Shown here one piece after another: positions 8,940 to 16,840 of a DNA stretch of 64,000 nt. Positions within the stretch are counted from its first letter, which is position 1, and every line of letters begins with the position of its first letter. Origin of the DNA: Allostella sp. ATCC 35155 (GTDB taxonomy: Bacteria; Pseudomonadota; Alphaproteobacteria; ATCC43930; Allostellaceae); assembly GCA_006738865.1 (NCBI GenBank), contig AP019701.1:1794001-1858000 (forward strand), given 5' to 3'. The position numbers and the translations under genes are program-made. A model generated the notes under the pieces. It ran no database searches. It saw only the letters and a program-made list of their open reading frames with translations, and was not told where the DNA came from.

Positions 8940-9041
8940 CGACCGTGATATTCGCAATTGGCGGGCGGACGATGGCGCCCGCGCGCGCCGCCGCCCCGAA
9001 CCTTCTAGAAGCCGCTTTCCGCGGCGGAGTCGAGCAGAATC

Positions 9042-10337
9042 TCAGGCGGCCGCGGCGGAACCATGCAGGGCTGCCTCGATCCAGGCCCCGAGCGCGACCA
9101 CCGACCGGTCGTCTCCGCGCCGGCCGACGACCTGGATCCCGAGCGGCAGATCGCCGACGGCAACGGGCTGCGGAACATGCACCAGCGGTCCGTGGAGCAG
9201 TGTCCACATGCCGTTCATCGAGGGGTCGCCGGTGAAGTCGTGGCCGCGGGGTGCGGGTCCGGTGGCGCTCGGCGCCAGGACCGCGTCGAGGCCGGCCGTC
9301 AGGGCATCGAAACGCTCGCGCAGGCTCGCCGCCTCCGCCTGGGCCGCCGCCAGTTCACCGGGCGGCCGCGCCTCCGCCTCGGCCAGGAGGTCGCGCAGCT
9401 TCGGGCTGAGGAGATCGCGATGGCCGGCCCATTCCGCGTGTAGGGACTGCAGCGCTTCGACCGTGAAGATCGCGCGATGGATCTCCCGCATCGGCTGGAA
9501 TGCGGCGGGCAGATCGAGGGGCACGATCTCCGCCCCGGCTGCCGTCAGGCGTCCCAGCATCGCCGCGAGCGCCGCGCGGTAACCGGGCTCGACCAGCTCC
9601 CAGAGCGGGGTCCGGCACCAGCCGAAGCGCGGGCGCGCAGGGGCGTCGGCCGTCTGGCCCACGTCCCAGGCGTCGAGCAGCAGGTCGAGATCGCGGACGG
9701 AGCGAGCGAAGGCGCCGAGCGAGTCGAAGGAGGGGGCGAGCGCCATGGTGCCGTCGAGAGGGACGGCCCCGCGCGTCACCTTCATGCCGACGACGCCGCA
9801 GAAGGCGGCCGGGCGGATGACCGAGCCTACCGTCTGCGATCCATAGGCGAGCGGGACGTGGCGGTCGGCGACGGCAGCCGCCGAGCCGCTGGAGGAGCCG
9901 CCCGGGGTATGGGCGGGGTTTGCCGGATTGGCGGTCGGCCCGGGATGGAAGCAGGCGAACTCGGTGGTTACCGTCTTGCCGAGGATGACCGCGCCGCTCT
10001 GCCGCGCCAGTGCGACCGGCAGGGACTCGGTCTCGGACCGGCGTCCGCGATGGATCGGCGAGCCGCGCTCGCCGGGCATGCCATGGACGTCGAAGATGTC
10101 CTTGATGCCGAGCGGCAGGCCGTGCAAGGGCCGGTCGCCGGCCCCGGCGTCGGCAGCCCGCGCCGCCGCCAGCGCGCCCTCGCGGTCGATCCTGGTCCAG
10201 GCGTGGATGGCGCCGTCCCGCTCTGCGATCCGCTCGAGGCAGTCCGCGGCCAGCCGTTCGGCGGTGAGGCGGCCATCGGCGATGGCGCGCCGGGCCGCTG
10301 TCGCCGTGAGGTCCGCCGGCCGCATTGTCGTGGTCAC
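9042..10337 (-). CDS. amidase signature family hydrolase
   Basis: Cytoplasmic amidase of 431 aa. The Ser-cisSer-Lys catalytic set is visible: Lys in LGIKDIFD, cis-Ser in GGSSSGSAAAVA, and the nucleophilic Ser in GSQTVGSVIRPAAFCG. It hydrolyses a C-N amide bond; the substrate is unknown and it is not GatA-like in context. It is the last gene of a five-gene minus-strand operon with RidA, a COG3964 amidohydrolase, a phosphoesterase and a D-amino-acid lyase; the gap to the upstream gene is one base. Start is GTG at 10337 or ATG at 10325. Confidence 0.9.
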   Translation of the reverse strand: MTTTMRPADLTATAARRAIADGRLTAERLAADCLERIAERDGAIHAWTRIDREGALAAARAADAGAGDRPLHGLPLGIKDIFDVHGMPGERGSPIHRGRRSETESLPVALARQSGAVILGKTVTTEFACFHPGPTANPANPAHTPGGSSSGSAAAVADRHVPLAYGSQTVGSVIRPAAFCGVVGMKVTRGAVPLDGTMALAPSFDSLGAFARSVRDLDLLLDAWDVGQTADAPARPRFGWCRTPLWELVEPGYRAALAAMLGRLTAAGAEIVPLDLPAAFQPMREIHRAIFTVEALQSLHAEWAGHRDLLSPKLRDLLAEAEARPPGELAAAQAEAASLRERFDALTAGLDAVLAPSATGPAPRGHDFTGDPSMNGMWTLLHGPLVHVPQPVAVGDLPLGIQVVGRRGDDRSVVALGAWIEAALHGSAAAA

Positions 10338-10338
10338 G

Positions 10339-11673
10339 TCAGAAGAAGGTGCGGTAGGCGCCGACGACGGAATATCCGTCGTCGACCACCGGCAGCACCT
10401 GCCATTTGTCGAAGGTGACGCAGGGATGGGAGACGCCGAAGCAGACCATGTCGCCCACCGCGAGCGGGCTCGCCGCCGGCACGGTCATGTGGCAGTGCTG
10501 GTCGTTGAGGCCGGTCACGACATGGTCGGGGTCGAGCGGCGCCGGCGCGCCGCCGGCCGACGGGCGATACCAGCTCTGCGCCTGGGGCAGGCCGCCGGTG
10601 ACGCCGACATCGCGCTGGCCCATGGTCAGCACGACCTTGCCCGTCTCGGGCCGGGACTGGACATAGGCCCAGACCTCCATCGCCGGCTGGAGGCCGGACC
10701 CGATCCGGTCGACCAGCGGCGCGCGCCCGCGCACGGCGGCGAAGAACTCGCGATACATCAAGGAATCATGCGTGATGTAGCAGCCGCTGCGCGACACCAG
10801 CAGCACCTCCCGGTGCAGGCCGGCGCGGCGGAAGCGATCGACCACGATGTCGTAGAAGGCCGAGCCGCCGGCGCTGAGGATGATCGGCCCGTCGGCGAAC
10901 AGGCCGCCCGCCTCGGTCCGGGCGGCCATCGCGACCATGCGCTCGAGGAAGAGGCGCACCTGATCGGCAGCCTCGTCGATGGTGCGCCCGCTCACCAGGC
11001 CTTCGAAGCCCTCGATGCCGCGCAGCGTCAGATGCGGTTCGGCCGCCTTGACCGCGCGCGCGACGGCGAGCGCGGTATCGGTGTCGCGGCATCCGGTGCG
11101 CCCGCCGGCATAACCGATCTCCAGCAGCACCGGCACGGGCCGGCCGACCGGCGCTGCAGCCGCGGCCTTGGCCAGCAGCTCGACGACGGCCTCGGAATCG
11201 ACCAGGACGAGCAGCTCGAACCCCGGATCGTCGCGCAGCATGTCGAGCGCGCCGCGGATCGCCTGCCGTCCGACGAGCTGGTTGGCGAGCAGCACGCGCC
11301 GGATGCCGTGGCGACGGGCGACGACGGCCTGATGGATGGTGCCGACGGTGATCGCCCAGGCGCCGTGCTCGACCTGCTCCCGGAACAGTCCCGGGGCCAT
11401 CGTCGTCTTGCCGTGCGGCGCCAGGACCGCGCCCGCATCGCCGACGAAGCGGGCCATCCAGTCGAGATTGTGGTCGAGCGCCGAACGCTTCAGGACGGCC
11501 AGCGGCAGTGGCAGGTCTTCGGCCAGCACGTTCCAGCCCTGGCGGCCCATGGCGCCGATGGGGAAGGGGGTGACGCCGGGCGGCATCCCCTTGACGGTCT
11601 CGTCGAGCAGGAAGGCGGCGGGGTCGCCGACGGGCTGGCCCAGGACCGGGGCCGGGGGCGTTACGAGGGACAC
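10339..11673 (-). CDS. D-threonine aldolase/D-serine dehydratase-like PLP enzyme (amino acid deaminase)
   Basis: Fold-type III PLP enzyme of 444 aa (COG3616). An alanine-racemase-like barrel carries the PLP lysine in LAPHGKTTMAPGLF, and the C-terminal D-serine-dehydratase-like domain carries a likely metal site (DQHCHM near residue 390). Relatives deaminate D-serine to pyruvate and ammonia or cleave D-threonine. The start is a GTG at 11673, preceded by AGGAAAGAG, inside the end of the phosphoesterase gene (13-base overlap). RidA in the same operon fits a 2-aminoacrylate-producing enzyme. Substrate preference is inferred. Confidence 0.87.
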   Translation of the reverse strand: MSLVTPPAPVLGQPVGDPAAFLLDETVKGMPPGVTPFPIGAMGRQGWNVLAEDLPLPLAVLKRSALDHNLDWMARFVGDAGAVLAPHGKTTMAPGLFREQVEHGAWAITVGTIHQAVVARRHGIRRVLLANQLVGRQAIRGALDMLRDDPGFELLVLVDSEAVVELLAKAAAAAPVGRPVPVLLEIGYAGGRTGCRDTDTALAVARAVKAAEPHLTLRGIEGFEGLVSGRTIDEAADQVRLFLERMVAMAARTEAGGLFADGPIILSAGGSAFYDIVVDRFRRAGLHREVLLVSRSGCYITHDSLMYREFFAAVRGRAPLVDRIGSGLQPAMEVWAYVQSRPETGKVVLTMGQRDVGVTGGLPQAQSWYRPSAGGAPAPLDPDHVVTGLNDQHCHMTVPAASPLAVGDMVCFGVSHPCVTFDKWQVLPVVDDGYSVVGAYRTFF

Positions 11674-12893
11674 GAGAAGCTCTTTCCTTCCAGGCGGCAC
11701 CGGCGCACCGGGCCGCGATCGAGATCGTGGAGGGTCGCGTGCCAGACGGCGCCCTCGCGCTCCAGCAGCAGGAACTGGAAGCCCTTGTCGGAGACGCGCT
11801 CGGCGACCGGCATGCCGGCGATCCGGAACCCGTCCGGACCGTCGCCGAGGCCGGGGTCGATGGCGGTGCCGCCGCCGCCGACGATCACCTGCGACGGCCG
11901 GTCGCCGGCGAAGCGGAAGACGTCGAAGCGATGGATGTGGCCCGAGAAGACGACGGCGAAGGGATCGTCGCCGAGGCCGTCCGCCGCCGCCAGCAGGGTC
12001 GCGTTGGTTTCCACCGGGCGCCGCTCCGGCCCATCGAAGCGGAAGACGGCATAGTGCGGATGGTGCACCAGGAGCCAGCTGCCGGGCTTGGCCATGGCGC
12101 GCGCGGCCGCGATCTGCGGCCGGTAGCGGTCGACGAGGGGCGGCGGCGGCGCGCGGTCGAGGGCGTGGGCGCTGTCCAGCACGACCAGGTCCAGCCCGCC
12201 TGCCGCGATCCGGTAGGGCTCGGTGAAGGCTTCGCAGTCGACCGGCCGTGCTCGCGGCTCGAGATAGCGGTACCAGCCCTGGCCGGCACGCCGGCAATCC
12301 TCGTGGTTGCCGCGCACCATCACCCATGGCGCGGCGTCGAGCAGGGGCCGGGCCGGATCGAAGAAATCGGCCCGCCATGCGCCCCAGTTGTAGCCGTAGG
12401 GGCTGCCTTCGCATCCGGCGCCGGGCATCGGGCAGGGCGATTCGCGATAATGGTAGTCGCCGACATGGATGACGAGGTCGGGGGCGAGGGCGGCGGCCGC
12501 CGCGGCCATGCGGGCGAACGGCCATTGCGTCGGGTCGTTGCAGGCCTGGGCGAAGATGCCGCGGATGCGGCAACCGGTGTCGCCAAGGATCACGACGCGC
12601 CGGACTTCGGCCTTGGGCACCGGCACCGGGCGCCCGGCAAAGGACACGCGCTGCACGACCTTCGGCAGCGGCGCCTCGCAGACGGTGTGCGGATAGGCGT
12701 CCCAGGGGCCGACCCGGACCTGCATCGGCCGGTCGAAATCGTCATAGCGGATGCGCGGGCACTCCGCCTCGGTGGTGGCGGTGCGCACGACGGCGCCGGC
12801 GGGCCCCAGCACCACCCAGGGCGCCAGGGTCTCGGCGGCGGCCGGCGCGACCGCCGCCAGCAGCCCGGCCAGCATCGTCGCCGCCATGCGCAT
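11661..12893 (-). CDS. secreted calcineurin-like metallophosphoesterase
   Basis: Protein of 410 aa with a signal peptide (MRMAATMLAGLLAAVAPAAA). The dinuclear metal site is complete: GDTG, VGDYHYRE, RGNHED, VHHPHY and SGHIHRFD. Purple-acid-phosphatase-like esterases of this type cleave phosphomonoesters or diesters in the periplasm. It is embedded in an operon otherwise made of cytoplasmic amide and amino-acid enzymes and overlaps the start of the downstream PLP gene, so co-expression is likely. It could release phosphate from an imported compound; that is inference. Confidence 0.88.
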   Translation of the reverse strand: MRMAATMLAGLLAAVAPAAAETLAPWVVLGPAGAVVRTATTEAECPRIRYDDFDRPMQVRVGPWDAYPHTVCEAPLPKVVQRVSFAGRPVPVPKAEVRRVVILGDTGCRIRGIFAQACNDPTQWPFARMAAAAAALAPDLVIHVGDYHYRESPCPMPGAGCEGSPYGYNWGAWRADFFDPARPLLDAAPWVMVRGNHEDCRRAGQGWYRYLEPRARPVDCEAFTEPYRIAAGGLDLVVLDSAHALDRAPPPPLVDRYRPQIAAARAMAKPGSWLLVHHPHYAVFRFDGPERRPVETNATLLAAADGLGDDPFAVVFSGHIHRFDVFRFAGDRPSQVIVGGGGTAIDPGLGDGPDGFRIAGMPVAERVSDKGFQFLLLEREGAVWHATLHDLDRGPVRRCRLEGKSFSCPS

Positions 12894-12907
12894 CGTCCGC
12901 CGCTCCC

Positions 12908-14062
12908 CTACCGGATGGTGGGCTGTGCCGCCGGCTCGAACCAGCGGCCGCCGGCGACCATGCCGCGCGCGAGCAGACGCTGCTTGCCTTCCAGCCGCTC
13001 GCCCAGCACGTCGCGATAGATCCAGTCGCCCTCGGCCAGTTCGAGAACCGACGCATCGCCGATGCCACCCTCGACCAGCGTGCCGAGTTCGGGCCGCTGC
13101 ACGGCCTGGCCGGCCGTCTGGGTCGCCCGCCGGATCACCTCGGGCAGCGGCACGCCGAGGCAGACGAACTTGGACAGCGTCACCAGCAGGTCGTAGGCGG
13201 GCCCGTGGATCGAGATCTCGTGCACGTCGCTCGAGATGACGTCCGGCAGGAAGCCCGCGGCCAGCATGGCGCGCGTCGTCTTGAAGCCGAAGCTGCCGCC
13301 GCCATGGCCGATGTCGAACAGCACGCCGCGCTCGCGCGCCGCCGCGATCTCCTCACGCACGCGGCCGTCGGGGGTCACCGGCGCGTTGGGGAAGGGGCGG
13401 AAGCAGTGGGTCAGCACGTCGCCGGGCCGCAGCCGCTGGATGACCTCGAGCCGGCTCGGCGGCGGGTTGTCGAGATGGCACATCACCGGCATGCCGACCT
13501 CTTCGGCGACGTCGAGCGCCATGTCGAGCGGGGCGATGCCGGACGTGCCGCTGGCCGAACGGCCGACGCGCACCTTGATGCCGACGACGATGTCGCGGTT
13601 GGCGGCCGCGACCCGGGCGCACTCGCGCGAATCGAGCAGGCGGATGTCGGCGCATTCGCCGACCATCACCGACTGGCTGAAGGCGAAGATGCCGGGATAG
13701 GAGAGATTGAGATAGGGCAGGATGCGGATCGGCGAACCGTCGATCAGGAACTTGCGGAAGCCGTGGAGCGTGCCGGGGCCCGCACTGCCGGCGTCGATCA
13801 GGGTCGGGCTGGCCATCTGGCGGGCGATCGTGAGCGGATCGACGCCGAGGGACGTGCCGCCCCAGTAGACATGCGTGTGCAGGTCGATCAGGCCGGGCGT
13901 GACCACCAGGCCGCGGACGTCCCGGATCTCGGCGCCGGGCGGCACGGCGAGGTCGGGGCCGATGGCGCGGACGCGCCCGTCGGCGAACGCGACGTCGGAG
14001 ATCTGGTCGACACCACGACCGGGATCGAGTACCCGGCCGCCCTTCAGGACGAGTTCCGTCAT
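12908..14062 (-). CDS. COG3964 amidohydrolase/deacetylase
   Basis: Metal-dependent amidohydrolase of 384 aa. Seen: DLHTHVYWGG (first metal His pair), the likely carboxylated lysine in GIKVRVG, CHLDNPPP and THCFRPFPN for the further histidines, and the catalytic aspartate in SSDVHEISIHG. The C-terminal SVLELAEGDW strand is the usual amidohydrolase end. Members of COG3964 have been reported to hydrolyse acetyl-(R)-mandelate and N-acetyl-D-amino acids rather than dihydroorotate. The next genes encode a D-amino-acid lyase and an amidase, which supports a D-amino-acid substrate. Start MTELVLKGG at 14062 follows AAGAGA. Confidence 0.87.
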   Translation of the reverse strand: MTELVLKGGRVLDPGRGVDQISDVAFADGRVRAIGPDLAVPPGAEIRDVRGLVVTPGLIDLHTHVYWGGTSLGVDPLTIARQMASPTLIDAGSAGPGTLHGFRKFLIDGSPIRILPYLNLSYPGIFAFSQSVMVGECADIRLLDSRECARVAAANRDIVVGIKVRVGRSASGTSGIAPLDMALDVAEEVGMPVMCHLDNPPPSRLEVIQRLRPGDVLTHCFRPFPNAPVTPDGRVREEIAAARERGVLFDIGHGGGSFGFKTTRAMLAAGFLPDVISSDVHEISIHGPAYDLLVTLSKFVCLGVPLPEVIRRATQTAGQAVQRPELGTLVEGGIGDASVLELAEGDWIYRDVLGERLEGKQRLLARGMVAGGRWFEPAAQPTIR

Positions 14063-14188
14063 TCTCTTGCTGCCTTGCTGCTGCCGTGCTGCCGCGGGCT
14101 CATGGAGCCGCATCCTGGCGCCCGGGCGGGCGGGCGCCAAGACCCTTGCGGTATCGGGCGCCCCCGCCGGCGCCGGGACGGGTTGCGG

Positions 14189-14635
14189 TCAGGCGACCTC
14201 GAAGATCGCCTCGATCTCGACCGTGATCTGGTTCGGCAGCGAGCCCATGCCGACGGCCGAGCGCGCATGGCGGCCCTTGTCGCCGAAGACCTCGACGAAG
14301 AGGTCCGAGCAGCCGTTGATGACCTTGGGCTGGTCGCCGAACTCCGGCACGGCATTGACCATGCCCAGCACCTTGACCACGCGCTGCACCCGGTCGAGGT
14401 CGCCCAGGGTGTCCTTCAGCACGGCGATCAGCACCAGCCCGACGTCGCGGGCGTGCTTGTAGGCATCCTCGACCGAGACGTCGCGCCCGACCTTGCCGGT
14501 CGCGCCGGGGCCGGGGCCCTTGCCCGCCAGATACAGCAGGTTGCCGGTCTGCACGGCATGGACATAGTTGCCGGCGGCCTTGGGAACGGCGGGCAGAGTG
14601 ATGCCGAGTTCGGAAAGGCGCTTCTCGATCTGCAT
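14189..14635 (-). CDS. RidA family enamine/imine deaminase
   Basis: RidA/YjgF/UK114-family protein of 148 aa, the longer variant. Family RidA proteins hydrolyse reactive enamines and imines such as 2-aminoacrylate to keto acids. Seen: GNLLYLAGKGP early, EDAYKHARDVGLVLIAVLK in the middle, and GCSDLFVEVFGDKGRHARSA before the final VEIEAIFEVA, where the Arg is the usual carboxylate-binding residue. It is first in the operon with the amidohydrolase and the PLP D-amino-acid enzyme, whose product it could detoxify. About 125 bases separate it from the amidohydrolase. Confidence 0.9.
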   Translation of the reverse strand: MQIEKRLSELGITLPAVPKAAGNYVHAVQTGNLLYLAGKGPGPGATGKVGRDVSVEDAYKHARDVGLVLIAVLKDTLGDLDRVQRVVKVLGMVNAVPEFGDQPKVINGCSDLFVEVFGDKGRHARSAVGMGSLPNQITVEIEAIFEVA

Positions 14636-14734
14636 TGGGGGCTCCCGTCGGGATCGATGGAGGGGGAGCCGGCCGGGCGGCCGGCATTCGCGGGGGACGG
14701 TAGCAGGACGGCTGTCCGCCGTCATTCGCGGCCG

Positions 14735-14959
14735 TCAGAATCGCACCACCGTTCCGGTGACGAACGCCCAGCTGTCGCCGCGGGCGGTCGGCTTGTCGCT
14801 GTCGAAGCCGTACCAGTGGAGGCTCGACCGCAGGTCGATGCCCGGACCCAGCGCGTACTGCCCGCCGACCAGCACCCGCTGCATCCGGTCGTCGGCCTGA
14901 CCGGGAATCTGCCGCTCGGCGGGGAGGAACAGCGTTGCCTCGGACGAGAGCCGCTCACT
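14735..14959 (-). pseudogene. C-terminal remnant of a porin
   Basis: An open frame of about 75 codons that begins inside the 3' end of rsmA and ends at TGA 14735 reads as the last strands of a Gram-negative porin: VLVGGQYALGPGIDLRSSLH, an acidic turn (DSDKP), then SWAFVTGTVVRF with a terminal Phe, the outer-membrane sorting signature. No signal peptide, start codon with ribosome site, or upstream barrel is present; upstream the frame runs into rsmA. I read it as the tail of a deleted porin gene. It might still be translated as a peptide from an internal ATG, but not as a porin. Confidence 0.65.
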
Positions 14960-15782
14960 GCGCGGGCAGGTGCCGCGCGAGACGCGCGAAATCCTCGATC
15001 GTCAGTTCTTCGGCGCGCCGGGTGGGGTCGATGCCGCAGGCGAGGAGCAGGGCTTCGCCGCCCAGTGGCCGCAGGCTGGCCCGCAGCATCTTGCGCCGCT
15101 GGCCGAAGGCGGCCTGGGTGATCCGCTCCAGGCTGCGGCGGTCGGCGGCCGCGAGCGGCGCCTCGCGGGGGATGATCTCGACCACGGACGAGGTCACCTT
15201 GGGGGGCGGGACGAAGGCACTGGCGGGCACGTCGAACAGGCGCCGCACGCGGCACAGCCACTGGACCAGGACCGACAGGCGGCCATAGTCGGGATCGCCC
15301 GGCTGCGCCAGCAGGCGGTCGGCGACCTCCTTCTGGAACATCAGCGTCATGCCGGCATAGTCGCCCGGGCGTTCCAGCCAGCGCAGCAGCAGCGCCGTCG
15401 CGATGTTGTAGGGCAGGTTGGCGACGATGCGGCGCGGCGCGGGAGCCAGCGTCGCCGGATCGATCCGCAGCGCGTCGCCCATGACGAGTTCCAGGCGCCC
15501 CGGATAGGCGGCCGCGACCTCCGCCAGCGCGGCGGCGCAGCGCTCGTCGCGCTCCACGGCGACGAGCCGGCCGGCGCCGCATTCGAGCAGCGCGCGGGTG
15601 AGGCCGCCGGGGCCCGGGCCGATCTCGATGACGCTGCCCTCGCCGATCGCGCCGGCGGCGCGCGCGATGCGGCGCGTCAGGTTGAGGTCGAGCAGGAAAT
15701 GCTGGCCCAGCGCCTTGCGCGCGCCCAGCCCATGGCGCGCGATGACCTCGCGCAGGGGCGGCAGGGCCGCCGGATCAGGCAC
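14955..15782 (-). CDS. rsmA: 16S rRNA (adenine1518-N6/adenine1519-N6)-dimethyltransferase
   Basis: KsgA/RsmA, 275 aa, dimethylates two adjacent adenines of the 16S rRNA 3' hairpin late in 30S assembly, using S-adenosylmethionine. Seen: [10 protein letters not shown] at the N-terminus, the SAM loop [11 protein letters not shown], the acidic VAVERDE, and the catalytic NLPYNI. The C-terminal helical domain includes [10 protein letters not shown]. It starts at GTG 15782, 12 bases after pdxA, as the last intact gene of the lpt-surA-pdxA operon. Confidence 0.96.
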   Translation of the reverse strand: MPDPAALPPLREVIARHGLGARKALGQHFLLDLNLTRRIARAAGAIGEGSVIEIGPGPGGLTRALLECGAGRLVAVERDERCAAALAEVAAAYPGRLELVMGDALRIDPATLAPAPRRIVANLPYNIATALLLRWLERPGDYAGMTLMFQKEVADRLLAQPGDPDYGRLSVLVQWLCRVRRLFDVPASAFVPPPKVTSSVVEIIPREAPLAAADRRSLERITQAAFGQRRKMLRASLRPLGGEALLLACGIDPTRRAEELTIEDFARLARHLPAQ

Positions 15783-15794
15783 GGGCGGGACCGG

Positions 15795-16832
15795 TCACTC
15801 GGCGGCTGCGGAGGATCGGACGAGCGCCCCGGTGCGCCGGCGCTCGGCGATCTCGCCGGCCATGATCATGGCTGCCTGCAGGCTGCCGGGGTGGGCGACG
15901 CCGGTGCCGGCGATGTCGAGCGCGGTGCCATGGTCGGGCGAGGTGCGCACGAAGGGCAGGCCCAGGGTCACATTGACGCCGCCGTCGAAGTCGATCGTCT
16001 TCAGCGGGATCAGCGCCTGGTCGTGGTACATGCACAGCGCGGCGTCGTACTTCGCCCGCGCCCGGGCATGGAACATCGTGTCCGCCGGCATCGGCCCGCG
16101 CACGTCGATGCCCTCGGCCCGCAGGATCTCCATCGCCGGCAGGATGATCTCGATCTCCTCGCTGCCGAGGCTGCCGTTCTCGCCGGCATGGGGATTGAGG
16201 CCGGCGACGGCGAGGATGGGGTCGGCGATGCCGAAATCCTGGCGCAGTGCGTGGGCGGTGATCCGTCCCGCCGTCAGGATGAGGTCGACCGACACCATCT
16301 CGATCGCCGCGCGCAGCGACCGATGCACGGTCGCCGGCACCACGCGCAGTTCCGGACAGGCCAGCATCATGATCGGGTGGACGTTGCCGCCCGCCAGTTC
16401 CGCCAGAAACTCGGTGTGCCCGGCATGGCGGAACCCTGCCGCGTAGAGGGTTTCCTTCTGGATCGGATTGGTCACGACCGCGGCGGCGGCGCCTGCCTGC
16501 ACCGCGGCCACCGCGCGCTCGATGGATTCGATGACGAGCGTCGCCTGCCCGGGGTCCGGCTGGCCGGGCGCGGCATCCGGGGCGGCCGACAGGGGCAGGA
16601 CCGGCAGGGCATGCGGAAAGACCGCCGCGGCCTCGCCCGGCTCGGTGATCGCCGCGACCGGCAGGTCGAGGCCGATGCGACGTCCCAGGCGCGCGAGACG
16701 GGCCGGATCGTCGACGACGAAGAAGGGCCGATCGCCCGGGTGCCGCTCGCTCCAGCACTTGAGCGTGATCTCGCCGCCGATCCCGGCCGGCTCCCCCATG
16801 GTGAGGGCGAGCGGCGTCATCTCGAGCGTCAT
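15795..16832 (-). CDS. pdxA: 4-hydroxythreonine-4-phosphate dehydrogenase
   Basis: PdxA, 345 aa, oxidises 4-phosphohydroxy-L-threonine with NAD(P)+ in the DXP-dependent pyridoxal phosphate pathway. Seen: MGEPAGIGGEITLK at the N-terminus, NPIQKE, GHTEFLAELAGG, ATVHRSLR (metal His), NPHAGENG and MYHDQALIPLK (metal His). The end LVRSSAAAE is unremarkable. It sits 8 bases after surA and 12 bases before rsmA on the same strand; the surA-pdxA-rsmA order is widely conserved in Proteobacteria. Confidence 0.96.
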   Translation of the reverse strand: MTLEMTPLALTMGEPAGIGGEITLKCWSERHPGDRPFFVVDDPARLARLGRRIGLDLPVAAITEPGEAAAVFPHALPVLPLSAAPDAAPGQPDPGQATLVIESIERAVAAVQAGAAAAVVTNPIQKETLYAAGFRHAGHTEFLAELAGGNVHPIMMLACPELRVVPATVHRSLRAAIEMVSVDLILTAGRITAHALRQDFGIADPILAVAGLNPHAGENGSLGSEEIEIILPAMEILRAEGIDVRGPMPADTMFHARARAKYDAALCMYHDQALIPLKTIDFDGGVNVTLGLPFVRTSPDHGTALDIAGTGVAHPGSLQAAMIMAGEIAERRRTGALVRSSAAAE

Positions 16833-16840
16833 GGCCGCAT

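Noticed and set aside
14722-15582. A minus-strand frame overlapping rsmA read as a separate gene
   Set aside because: It is an alternative frame of rsmA with arginine/glycine-rich shadow composition. Only the third minus frame (14735-14959) gives porin-like sequence.
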